From: Strigomonas culicis
Lineage: Eukaryota; Euglenozoa; Kinetoplastea; Trypanosomatida; Trypanosomatidae
Direction of reading: 5' to 3'
Length of the DNA stretch: 35,643 nt
Assembly: GCA_000482145.1 (NCBI GenBank)
Contig: AUXH01000138.1
Coordinates: forward strand, 1-35,643
Shown here one piece after another: positions 26,201 through 33,212 of this stretch. Every line of letters begins with the position of its first letter. The first letter of the stretch is position 1. Below the pieces are notes generated by a model that made no database searches, was not told the DNA's origin, and worked only from the letters and a program-made list of their open reading frames with translations. The position numbers were made by a program, and so were the translations under genes.

Positions 26201-26686
26201 GCGAGCACCGGCAGGGACGCGGAGGCGAACAAGGCGGCCCCAGCCGTCTCGCCCCACCTGCTGGCGATCTACAATGGCGAGTTCAAGAACGACGACCCTG
26301 CTGTGATCAACATCGTGCGGGACCCCGTGCTGCCCCCCGCGGGGTCGCGCAAGCAGGGGAAGCCGGCGCCGGTCGGGCCGCCTCGCGGGGAGTCTGGGGT
26401 GCCGGTGACGCAGTGGCCGGCAACGGCAGCGGCCAACAAGCGGTGGTTCAATGACGTGCCCTCCTACGAGCCCCTTCCGGGCACCACGCAGAACGATAAT
26501 CTGTTTGTAGAAGTACCATCCTTCGCTACCAATACGACATACATGACGAAGCGAAGTGGCAAGGCCTACAAGGAGAACTTGATGAACACGACGAACTACC
26601 TGTCGTCGACCAACGATGGCAAGACGGAATTCGACGGCACCGGTACGCAATCTCACTCACAGGTCGCCAAGCGAATGAAGAAGTGA
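23252..26686 (+). CDS. Protein with tandem cyclic-nucleotide-binding domains
   Basis: A 1144-residue protein. Residues 1-150 are Ser/Pro-rich and probably disordered. Domain 1 (about 272-390) has the cNMP-binding beta-roll, but its phosphate cassette reads FGG341...Y349-GAT where the family has FGE...R. Domain 2 (about 407-545) keeps G495-E496-E497 and R506 at the expected spacing. A third, incomplete domain follows (about 552-613, YVPLLRDFP then EIYLVTMGDV). The rest is low-complexity linker, a conserved-looking block near 753-830 (SWEGLLLDKWPYGW), Lys/Ala-rich linker and a C-terminal block near 1030-1144. No kinase, cyclase or channel domain is present. Two full plus one partial domain recalls CARP1, a cAMP-response protein of T. 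brucei; that match is a suggestion only. Confidence 0.87.
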   Translation: MQKRQSSTSPTRGSGSASPRIRARPSLSSAAINSRKSSNNSASAYTLAESHSKSFSSPAKYGMQPRRSIGVINSSFHADVPNELDRAIQMLYTYPIMKVGGTAFENNTYNQQVPTSLASPPETPAPPLAKENSTSLPARENYTSISGEVMDNVIKESFNEDGNPRFGQKPRDGMVRLAHALKQAAMWQTILVTVLSHETLMQRFRYLKLQQALERHLLPTLLHRKEETGSIINKNYKSQREAAAKLEELAERPPEGSYLKERSEFFQSMNNSALLQAIADRMKKVRFASGEIIARPEDVSQHAMYFVVTGKCEVRRDEITADGEGVKTTTKVMLPGDKFGGIFNTNAVYGATYRTLSMCSMWKLRADDFESVFQPFADKTMMNVYITALRKHATEWLAARYPVASLISRIPIFRYLNNTTPENEYTKEMEPMVKLRGDVLFHEGDPLGDVYCLLDGHVQRAKKGLDNTYATGVSQILTINDFFTFGHTGRFVLFGEEPHILPGAQRYRCRVASRVALLLRIPKSVFINALLDDPTYLLQLREKLQQTYKNEMKLDSACLSYVPLLRDFPDSSRHALAKEAVPIVAARSVSLCEPARQVKEIYLVTMGDVRDARTYGHQPTPCLTADELPPPPQEDDRKTDMARKAHPAPVEVSNNNNNASISPQYKGVGSFSRQKKLASSSLPTDPTNDTMEWSFTFHDDVTEGPGKHTGLKVCDAGGENSANASLAASLSRCRIDYALVNPEEQQELNPPLPLPPAKRFSVTLGGSWEGLLLDKWPYGWETTSTVTAWALPTVKIRTEYNNLPKSLQASILQYLRLRQKEELGLPAISTEKLPPMTVYHGTDPKALAVVVSNATGKKDKKKGGRSAMTSNENEDSINFSTEGGSTSQHTASGGDSARRSTSRVSHSGGGGTGSFISVKAPAAPPLKEGSAARSKKESTAKKTDTELKKKAKKATKEPAKVEEEPPAVAPTPKATLPRFRHGGASTGRDAEANKAAPAVSPHLLAIYNGEFKNDDPAVINIVRDPVLPPAGSRKQGKPAPVGPPRGESGVPVTQWPATAAANKRWFNDVPSYEPLPGTTQNDNLFVEVPSFATNTTYMTKRSGKAYKENLMNTTNYLSSTNDGKTEFDGTGTQSHSQVAKRMKK

Positions 26687-27050
26687 GGCGGATCATGGAA
26701 ACCATCATTCAAAGTACCAATCTACTCACCTCCGTTTCCCTTTATAATCCTTTTCGTTCTACACTTTGTACCTTCTTGTATGCAATGGAGCAATGTATTT
26801 TAGTCATGTACACTGATTGTTGATGTAAATAAGAGTGGGTATGAACTTACTTGTTCATTCCGTCTCTATGATTTTGTTATCACGATACTGTTATTTAAAC
26901 AAAGCGCTTCTCAGTGAGGATGGCCCTTGTAACACATTTGTTCGTGTGATTCCTTATGATGCAAGTCTTCTTTCGTCTTGATCGATATCATGTTCGCTTC
27001 TTCCCTCTTTCTCTTAGATCGTACGTGTATTAGTCTAGAACCTAGAAAGT

Positions 27051-27077
27051 ATATCTATATCTATCTATCTCTATATA
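27051..27077 (+). repeat. TATC-type microsatellite
   Basis: Imperfect tandem ATCT/ATAT units about 90-120 bases before the jelly-roll protein gene. Confidence 0.8.
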
Positions 27078-27103
27078 GGTCTTCACTGTAGCTTCATTTA
27101 GCA

Positions 27104-27162
27104 TTGTCTCTGTTTTCATTTCTTTCTAACACATACATTACCTAGCCCCCCCCCCTCCCCCC
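27104..27162 (+). promoter_or_regulatory. Predicted acceptor and C-rich 5' UTR, jelly-roll gene
   Basis: A T/C-rich tract (27104-27128) precedes AG at 27144-27145. The 23-base 5' UTR would consist mostly of ten C, one T and six C (27146-27162). An upstream AG near 27101 is an alternative. Confidence 0.4.
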
Positions 27163-27168
27163 ACGTTG

Positions 27169-29109
27169 ATGGCGGAACCCAACTGGTCGCTGAGCGAGCA
27201 TGGAGCCCAGATCGTTGAGGTGTCACACGAAGCGTCGCACGTGGCTAGCTCGGCGGCGAACCTACTGACGGAGCGCGAGGAGAGTCTCTGGATCACGGGG
27301 GATGCACCGCAGCATGTCATTCTGCAGCTCGCGGCCTCGCACCCCCCGCTGTGGTACGCCGGATGGCACGTCTGGCACGACTACATGACAAACCCCAAGA
27401 CGGTGGAGATTGCATCCGGCACGTCGACCAACCAGCTGACCGCGCTCCTCGTGTGCCAGGCCTTGGTCGGGGCGGGCACACAGGTGTGGAAGCTGCCCCA
27501 GTGCATTCCCCCTGAGCACCGCTTCGTGCGCTTTAAGGTGTTGGAGACGTTTGGCTCCGGGCCGACCTACATGAACAATGTGGTGCTGCTGGCGACGGAC
27601 CCCGGCCCGCGCTATCGCAAGAGCTTCAGCGTGGACGGCGGCAACGCGGCGGGCGCGCCGCTGTACACGCAGCAGGCGCTCGCCAGCGCGCCCTACTCGC
27701 CGGAGCAGCGTGTGTATAGGGAGAAGGCAATCTCCATTTCGTCCTCCTCCCACCTGACGCCCTACCGACAGCGGGAGATGGTGTACGATTGCTCACCGCA
27801 GTCCGCGGTGCCGGACCCTGCCACCCAGCCGATCGCCGGCGGCGGCACCAGAGGCACCGTCGACCGGCTCGTACAGTCGCAGTCGCAGCCGGGCGGTGGC
27901 GGCGGGTACAGCTACAGCCACGACGTGGGCGCGTACGAGACGAATGCCCGCACCGAGGTGACGTACCAGCAGCAGCGGGAGAGCAGCCGCATGAACGAGC
28001 TGCTGCGGGGCCTGGATGACGACATCCGCGCCCTGAAGCCCATCAAGCCCGTCAGCCCCTCCAAGAACATGCTCCTCTACGTTCCCGAAAGCACAGCCTC
28101 GCTACCGCCCTTCGATATGGAGGACTCCCTTATGGACGACGAGGGGGAGCAGGTGGAGGAGGAGGCGCGGAGCCACGACCGGCGAGGGCCGAAGCAAGCG
28201 CACAAGCACGGCGGTCGCGCGCGGCGGGCGTCGGCGGCGGAGGCCCGGCGCGGCGCGCCTTGCCACCCCTGCAGCTGCCCCCACTGCGCGGACGGCCACC
28301 CGGCGGGGCCGGCCGCCACGAACCGCTCCTACGAGTACCGCCTGTCCATCGTCGAGCAGGCGATCGCGTCACTGACGCAGAGCGTGAACCACCAGCGCGA
28401 GGACCTCATCATGATAAAGCGGCTGCTGCTGCAGCAGGCAACGGACCGCCGGCAGGCGCTGGAGCGGCAGATGCAGCAGCAGATCCTCGACAGCCCCTCG
28501 CCCGCGCGGCCGACGGCGCTCGTGAGCGCCGCCGCGCCGCAGGAGCTGGAGCCGCCGCGGCCGGTGACGCGTCATCAGGTGAACGTGGACTTCCCCGGCA
28601 GCGCCCTGCGGGAGTTTGTGGAGGAGGTGATGACGGAGAAGCTGAGCAGGCAGGCAAAGCGCGCGGAGTCCAGGTCGAAGCACCGCCTCGACGGCCAGTT
28701 CAGCTCCCTGCTGAAGGAGATCGACCGGATTGTGGACGAGCGCGTGCAGACACGGCTGGAGATGCAGCCGCAGCTGCAGGCGCCACCGCCGCCACCGCAG
28801 CGCGCGTACCCGCAGGACCTGAACGTGTCACACCAGCAGCAGGCCTACGGCGGCGTTGCGGAGGCGCGCGCCGCGCCGCCCCCGAAGTTCCCGTCCTACA
28901 CGCAGCACGTGGCCCACCGGTACACCGCTGGTGCGAGTGGTGGCAGCGGGTGGAACCCGGCCTACGGCACGTCGCCGTTTCGGGCCGCCCACATGACCTC
29001 CAGTGTATTGAGCGGTCATGGTGCGCTGCACGGAACGCCAAGCGCCCAGTACAACGGGGCCGGCGCCGTCTCCATCACGAAGGAACTGTCCGATATTGGG
29101 CCCAAGTGA
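27169..29109 (+). CDS. Jelly-roll plus coiled-coil protein, probably cytoskeletal
   Basis: A 646-residue protein. Residues about 15-145 look like a galactose-binding-like (discoidin/IFT25/CEP104 type) jelly roll: A-N31-L-L, then W-x-T-G, HVILQL, a WHVWHDY strand and the closing pair RFVRFKVLET, TYMNNVVLLA. The middle is low complexity, with a compact Cys/His cluster C365-x2-C368-x-C370-x2-C373-x3-H377. A coiled coil follows at about 387-440 (RLSIVEQAIASLTQ...), then a second helical, charged segment at about 480-540 and a Gln/Pro/Ala-rich tail. The layout is typical of flagellar or basal-body structural proteins, but function is inferred. The frame extends one codon upstream to a TTG; the ATG at 27169 is used. 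Confidence 0.83.
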   Translation: MAEPNWSLSEHGAQIVEVSHEASHVASSAANLLTEREESLWITGDAPQHVILQLAASHPPLWYAGWHVWHDYMTNPKTVEIASGTSTNQLTALLVCQALVGAGTQVWKLPQCIPPEHRFVRFKVLETFGSGPTYMNNVVLLATDPGPRYRKSFSVDGGNAAGAPLYTQQALASAPYSPEQRVYREKAISISSSSHLTPYRQREMVYDCSPQSAVPDPATQPIAGGGTRGTVDRLVQSQSQPGGGGGYSYSHDVGAYETNARTEVTYQQQRESSRMNELLRGLDDDIRALKPIKPVSPSKNMLLYVPESTASLPPFDMEDSLMDDEGEQVEEEARSHDRRGPKQAHKHGGRARRASAAEARRGAPCHPCSCPHCADGHPAGPAATNRSYEYRLSIVEQAIASLTQSVNHQREDLIMIKRLLLQQATDRRQALERQMQQQILDSPSPARPTALVSAAAPQELEPPRPVTRHQVNVDFPGSALREFVEEVMTEKLSRQAKRAESRSKHRLDGQFSSLLKEIDRIVDERVQTRLEMQPQLQAPPPPPQRAYPQDLNVSHQQQAYGGVAEARAAPPPKFPSYTQHVAHRYTAGASGGSGWNPAYGTSPFRAAHMTSSVLSGHGALHGTPSAQYNGAGAVSITKELSDIGPK

Positions 29110-29692
29110 GATGGTCTGTTGTTAACCTATACAAAAGAAAAAGAAGAAAAGAGGAAGATGATACTTACTGATCATCTATTTGAAACACTTGTGGTTTGGA
29201 TGCTGATATGCAGAGCCCTTCAACCTTCCGCACCTTAGGCTCTTACAGAGACCCTACATGTTACAGCAATGTGTGGCTTGTTGAGATGCAGAGGCAAGGT
29301 ATCCCCACGTAGATGCATGTACACTGTATTTGTATTATTATGATTTACTGTTACCATTGTCATTTTTTTTTGTTCACAACGCTCTTATCCGTGCGACTTC
29401 TGTATTTGTAAATGTATAGCAAAAAAATGTACTCTGATCCGAGTTATTGCAGTGCCTTTGAGTGAATCTATTGCGATTATCTACTCTCTTCATCTTCAGC
29501 TCTGCTTGTCTCTCACTTCTTCGTTCTCTCCCTCCCTCCTCTCTCTCTCTCTCCCTCTTTTAATGAAGGAATTTTTATTCTTTTCCTTCTGGTTCCCTAT
29601 CCTTCTATTAGGTATTTCGTTTTAGTAAGCGTAGCCACTACTTCCCGACGATAGCCAGCTCGTAAACAGAGAACAAACGAACCCCGTTGCAG
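29110..29692 (+). other. Intergenic region upstream of the small mitochondrial-type gene
   Basis: This 583-base gap is of mixed composition near 29170-29330, then T-rich, with a CT-rich block at 29505-29560 (including about seven CT units). No gene, tRNA or repeat family recognised. Confidence 0.6.
29571..29625 (+). promoter_or_regulatory. Predicted spliced-leader acceptor for the 29693 gene
   Basis: A T/C-rich tract leads to AG at 29610-29611 (CTATTAG) and 29624-29625 (TTTTAG), with 5' UTRs of about 81 or 67 bases. The stronger CT block at 29505-29560 points to AG at 29567-29568. Confidence 0.5.
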
Positions 29693-30157
29693 ATGCAGGC
29701 ACGTAGGAATAGTATGATGCGGCGTGTTGCGCGTCGCTACGCCCGTGTGCCGGGTGAGCACGGCGACGCCAATGCCCCCACCTTCTACCCCATCTCGATT
29801 AACCCTGGCTGGTGGGGCCAGCCGTTCGGCAAGGTCAAGGACGGCAAGAGCCACATCATCTTTGCTTACCTCATCGTCTTCCCCATCGCCTTCTACTGGG
29901 TGCTCGATGTCTCTATCTTCCAGCGCGCTCGCGTCAGCACGGTCGGCAAGCGCGCCATGGCGTCCAGCTTTTTCTTTAGACAGACCGATCTGGACGACCC
30001 GGACCACGCCATCAAGTATCAGAAGCTGCAGGAAGAGCGCGCCGCGAACAAGCTGGAGGTGCGATGGGGCGGCTCCAACTTCCTGGCCAGCTACCTGTGG
30101 CAGCCGGGTGACGCGGAGCCGGACATCCGCCGCAAGCAGGCGCCGCAGCATCATTAA
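29693..30157 (+). CDS. Small single-span membrane protein, probably mitochondrial
   Basis: A 154-residue protein. The N-terminus (MQARRNSMMRRVARRYARV) is rich in Arg, Met and Ala without acidic residues, a likely mitochondrial presequence. One membrane span lies at about residues 55-75 (HIIFAYLIVFPIAFYWVLDV), preceded by an INPGWWGQPFGK segment and followed by a hydrophilic tail with SNFLASYLWQPGDAEPD. The size, presequence and single span fit a supernumerary subunit of a respiratory-chain or ATP-synthase complex, many of which are trypanosomatid-specific, but I cannot name it. The ATG at 29693 is used; the frame runs two codons further to a TTG. Confidence 0.85.
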   Translation: MQARRNSMMRRVARRYARVPGEHGDANAPTFYPISINPGWWGQPFGKVKDGKSHIIFAYLIVFPIAFYWVLDVSIFQRARVSTVGKRAMASSFFFRQTDLDDPDHAIKYQKLQEERAANKLEVRWGGSNFLASYLWQPGDAEPDIRRKQAPQHH

Positions 30158-30203
30158 GGCCTGCGTGTCCATAACGATCTTGTAGGATATGCATTAGCAA
30201 TAC

Positions 30204-30234
30204 AATATATATATATATATATGTATGTATGTGT
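30204..30234 (+). repeat. AT and GTAT microsatellite
   Basis: An uninterrupted AT run of about nine units followed by three GTAT units in the 3' UTR of the small membrane-protein gene. Confidence 0.9.
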
Positions 30235-30530
30235 ATGATAGTAGTCCCCTTTTTTTTTCTGTTCGTCTCCACTTTCCCAACTCGGATAAGAGTAGACGGA
30301 AACAGATAAAAGTGAAAATAGTTGTAGCACCATGTTTCTCCTTCTAGTAAGTCCAGCTTATTGTATAACCTTAGTTCTGTTTTTCCTTTTGCGATTCTTA
30401 CCAAGTCTTTTTGGTTGTGTAAAAAAAAAAAAAGAAACAACATCCACCTCTTGTTAACCAAATACTCCCTCTCGCTGTCTTGTGTAGTATGTCCATACGT
30501 TTGAACGGTATATTTCTATGAATTACTCTT

Positions 30531-30576
30531 GTTTTATCGCTTCCTTCTTCTCTTGCCTTTCCTACTCTCACTTTAG
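30531..30576 (+). promoter_or_regulatory. Predicted spliced-leader acceptor for the polytopic-protein gene
   Basis: A long CT-rich tract ends in CACTTTAG at 30576, the best-looking acceptor in the window. The 5' UTR would be 18 bases. Confidence 0.6.
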
Positions 30577-30594
30577 GACGTTCTCTGCGACATC

Positions 30595-32703
30595 ATGTCT
30601 GTGACTGTGTTACAGGTCTATTATTACCTCGGTGTTCTTTCTCTCTTTTACTGGTTCGCCTCGTTTGTAGTGTTGCTTCTTAAGAGCAAGTCTGCGAAGT
30701 TCCGTGCGCTCACATTATATGGCGGGAGAGCTGCTCATCAGGTGACACAGGTCGACCCTGTGAAGCGGAAGAGAGAGTCCGCGCGGCGCGCACAGCTGGC
30801 CAAGTACTACAGTCGTTTCTCCCCGTACCACCTCACGTGCCTCGTGGGGGATGTGTGTCGACGCAGCGTCCCGCGGAAGTGGGCCTTCGTTAGTTTCTAC
30901 GTGACAGGCTTAGTCGCGTCCCTTGCGCTCGCGCTCTCGACGCCGGCCGCCCCCTGCGACGAGGTGGGGCAGACAGCCGCGTGGAAGTATCTCTACGGCA
31001 AGTATGGTGACGATGTGCGCAAGGCCCAGCCGACGCCGGCGCAAATAACAGGTCTGTCCTTTTCGTCTGTGTCAACGGTGGCCTCCGGACTGCAGCGCGT
31101 GCTGCTCGCGCCGCTGAGCGCGGGACAGGCGCAGCAGGTGTACGAGGTGTATCGTGACAATCGCAGGGCGTGCTACGACTACGTGGCACCCTTCGCCGCA
31201 CTAGAGTTTCTTCCACTTGCTTTTTTTGCGCTGCACTGCGCGGTGCGGCTGGCGGAGTGCCTGTTTGTGCATCGATATGGCAGTAGTGCAAGGGACCGTG
31301 CGACGCTCTTTGCCGCGGTGTCGGGTTGCAGCTTCTACGTGGTGGCGGCGGTGTCCTGCCACATGGGTCTGTTGGCGGCCGTGCGCAGCGACTACCTGAG
31401 GGCCACGCTGACGCGCTCGCAGGTGCTGCTTCCTGCCTTCGCCCCGCTGGGGACGGATGCAGCCATGAAAATACTGACCAAGTCCTTCCAAGACGACTTC
31501 CAGTCCTTGCTGGGAAAGCGTATCGGGACAAAGGACAGTTGGCTATGGGACTACATGATCTACGAGGACTACAGTAAGTCCTGGTGGAAGCATCGGCCGT
31601 CGAGCGGCATGGCGATGCCGCCGCTCTCGCGGCTGCTGTGGAGCCTCCCGTTTGTGCTCGCTGCCGTGCTGGCCGCCTCCTTTCTGGCGGTGCAGCTGCT
31701 GCAGGTGCGGCTGCACCGCATGCTGGCGTCCCTGCGCGACGTCGGCGCGGGCGGCGCGACGGCGCCGGCCGCGCGCCGCGCAAGCTCTCTGACGGAGGAG
31801 GTCATCGCGTTCGCCCTGTTCAAGCTCAGGAGCAGGACGTCCGCGGCCGAGCGCCTGGTGCGCCAGAATATGGACGACGAAAAGAAACAGAGTCAGGAGA
31901 CGTGGACGGCGTCCCATACAGCGGAAGGCGTCCCCCGCAGCAAGGAGGGACCCTCGACGCTACGGCAGCGACGGACGGAGGAGGCGCCTGAAGCCGCGAA
32001 GGAGGCGGCCCCGGCCACCAGCTTCACGAGCTTCAAAGCGCGCCTGGACCAGGAGAAGCGCGCCGTGGGCGAGGCGGACGACGCGAATGAGGAGGACGAA
32101 GCGAAGCAGGTGGGCACGGCGCTGCGCGTGCTGGGCGAGGACCGCCGCATCTGGTACTACACGTACCCCTACGTGTCCCTTTTTAGGCAGGTGCTGGAGC
32201 CGCACTACACGTGCGAAGTTTTTCTCTACACCTTCATCGCCATGCTCATGGTGCTGCTGGTGCTGGGAGGGAGCCTCATGACCCCTGCGGCCCAGCACTC
32301 TGACTGGATACTGCTGCCCTTCTTCGGGACCACGCCGTACCCCTCCCCCTATCACGACACATTTGTTTTCTTTCTCGTGCACATTGTATCCGTTGTCAGT
32401 GTGATTGGCTTTACGACGGTGAACCTCGGCACGACGGCGAAGGAGCACCGCGCATTCTGGACCGGCCTCAACGAGGAGCGTAGTATGGTGCTGACCCTTC
32501 TCGCGGGGGTGGACAGCTTCGAGATGTCCTCGACCTTGTCCGGGAGGGAGGCCTCCGCAAGGTACACGAACGCAAGGAGCACGATTGACGTTGAACTCGG
32601 CGACGATGAGGAGCATCAGCGGAGGCGCTATCAAAACCACTTGGATTTTTTGCTAACGCCAGAAGTGTTTCCACCGTTCAATCTGTTTAATAATCTGTGG
32701 TAG
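30595..32703 (+). CDS. Polytopic membrane protein of unknown function
   Basis: A 702-residue protein I do not recognise, with about seven hydrophobic spans: near residues 6-28, 96-115, 196-220, 237-263, 347-370, 541-560 and 590-612. The first may be a signal anchor. A long hydrophilic segment (about 385-510), rich in Lys, Glu and Ser/Thr, separates spans five and six and is probably cytosolic. The loop at 115-195 has few cysteines (two near each end, residues 119 and about 191), which could form a disulphide if luminal. The C-terminal tail includes NEERSMVLTLLAGVDSFEMSS and ends FNLFNNLW. No transporter signature or catalytic motif stands out. Confidence 0.85.
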   Translation: MSVTVLQVYYYLGVLSLFYWFASFVVLLLKSKSAKFRALTLYGGRAAHQVTQVDPVKRKRESARRAQLAKYYSRFSPYHLTCLVGDVCRRSVPRKWAFVSFYVTGLVASLALALSTPAAPCDEVGQTAAWKYLYGKYGDDVRKAQPTPAQITGLSFSSVSTVASGLQRVLLAPLSAGQAQQVYEVYRDNRRACYDYVAPFAALEFLPLAFFALHCAVRLAECLFVHRYGSSARDRATLFAAVSGCSFYVVAAVSCHMGLLAAVRSDYLRATLTRSQVLLPAFAPLGTDAAMKILTKSFQDDFQSLLGKRIGTKDSWLWDYMIYEDYSKSWWKHRPSSGMAMPPLSRLLWSLPFVLAAVLAASFLAVQLLQVRLHRMLASLRDVGAGGATAPAARRASSLTEEVIAFALFKLRSRTSAAERLVRQNMDDEKKQSQETWTASHTAEGVPRSKEGPSTLRQRRTEEAPEAAKEAAPATSFTSFKARLDQEKRAVGEADDANEEDEAKQVGTALRVLGEDRRIWYYTYPYVSLFRQVLEPHYTCEVFLYTFIAMLMVLLVLGGSLMTPAAQHSDWILLPFFGTTPYPSPYHDTFVFFLVHIVSVVSVIGFTTVNLGTTAKEHRAFWTGLNEERSMVLTLLAGVDSFEMSSTLSGREASARYTNARSTIDVELGDDEEHQRRRYQNHLDFLLTPEVFPPFNLFNNLW

Positions 32704-32816
32704 TGAGCGCGCTTGACTGCATAAGAAACAACATTTAAAAAAAAAATGACAACAGCACCACATGTGTGAAATGTTGTCTATTTACGATGTAAAGTACATT
32801 TTCCTTCTCACGTTTT

Positions 32817-32836
32817 CCTATTGGACGTTCAATAGG
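32817..32836 (+). other. Short perfect inverted repeat in a 3' UTR
   Basis: CCTATTG and CAATAGG flank a six-base loop, about 115 bases after the polytopic-protein stop codon. It is small enough to be chance, but could fold in the mRNA. Confidence 0.5.
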
Positions 32837-33134
32837 TTCTTTCGGTTCTTCGGAAGAGCTATTACATATGACTAATGAGTGTATACATATGTATCTGCGC
32901 CACTCTGTAGGAATCTGTATACGATACACAAGTGCTTTCTGGACCAGAAATTTGCTTTTCTCCTATTGAAGACTCTTTTTCTTCTCATCCTCTTCTCTTT
33001 CTGGCGTTCCTTTTCTTTTGATGTATGCCCTCTTCCGTATTGTAAAAGGAAAGTGGGAGAGGTCGACTGATTGTATAGTCGCTTCGAGAAGAGTTTTTTT
33101 TTCTTAATACTTCTAACTGTGGTACACCACACAC

Positions 33135-33176
33135 ATTTTTTTTCTTCTTCTTTCATCTCGTTTACTCTCTCTCCAG
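33135..33176 (+). promoter_or_regulatory. Predicted spliced-leader acceptor for the last gene
   Basis: A T/C tract ends in CTCTCCAG at 33176, leaving a 36-base 5' UTR before the ATG at 33213. Confidence 0.6.
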
Positions 33177-33212
33177 GTATTGGATTAGTCTCTGTTGCCG
33201 GTGCTCTTGACG

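Larger units (their letters stand above)
26687..27168 (+). other. Intergenic region downstream of the cyclic-nucleotide-domain gene
   Basis: This 482-base AT-rich gap of mixed composition contains a TATC/TA repeat at 27051-27077 and a C-rich run at 27146-27162. No gene, tRNA or inverted repeat of note was seen. Confidence 0.6.
30158..30594 (+). other. Intergenic region with AT and GTAT repeats
   Basis: This 437-base AT-rich gap has an AT run with GTAT units at 30204-30234, a T run at 30251-30259 and an A run at 30421-30433. No gene is seen. Confidence 0.65.
32704..33212 (+). other. Intergenic region with a hairpin
   Basis: This 509-base gap holds an A run near 32737-32745, a 7-base-stem hairpin at 32817-32836 and T/C-rich DNA after 32940. 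No gene is seen. Confidence 0.6.
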
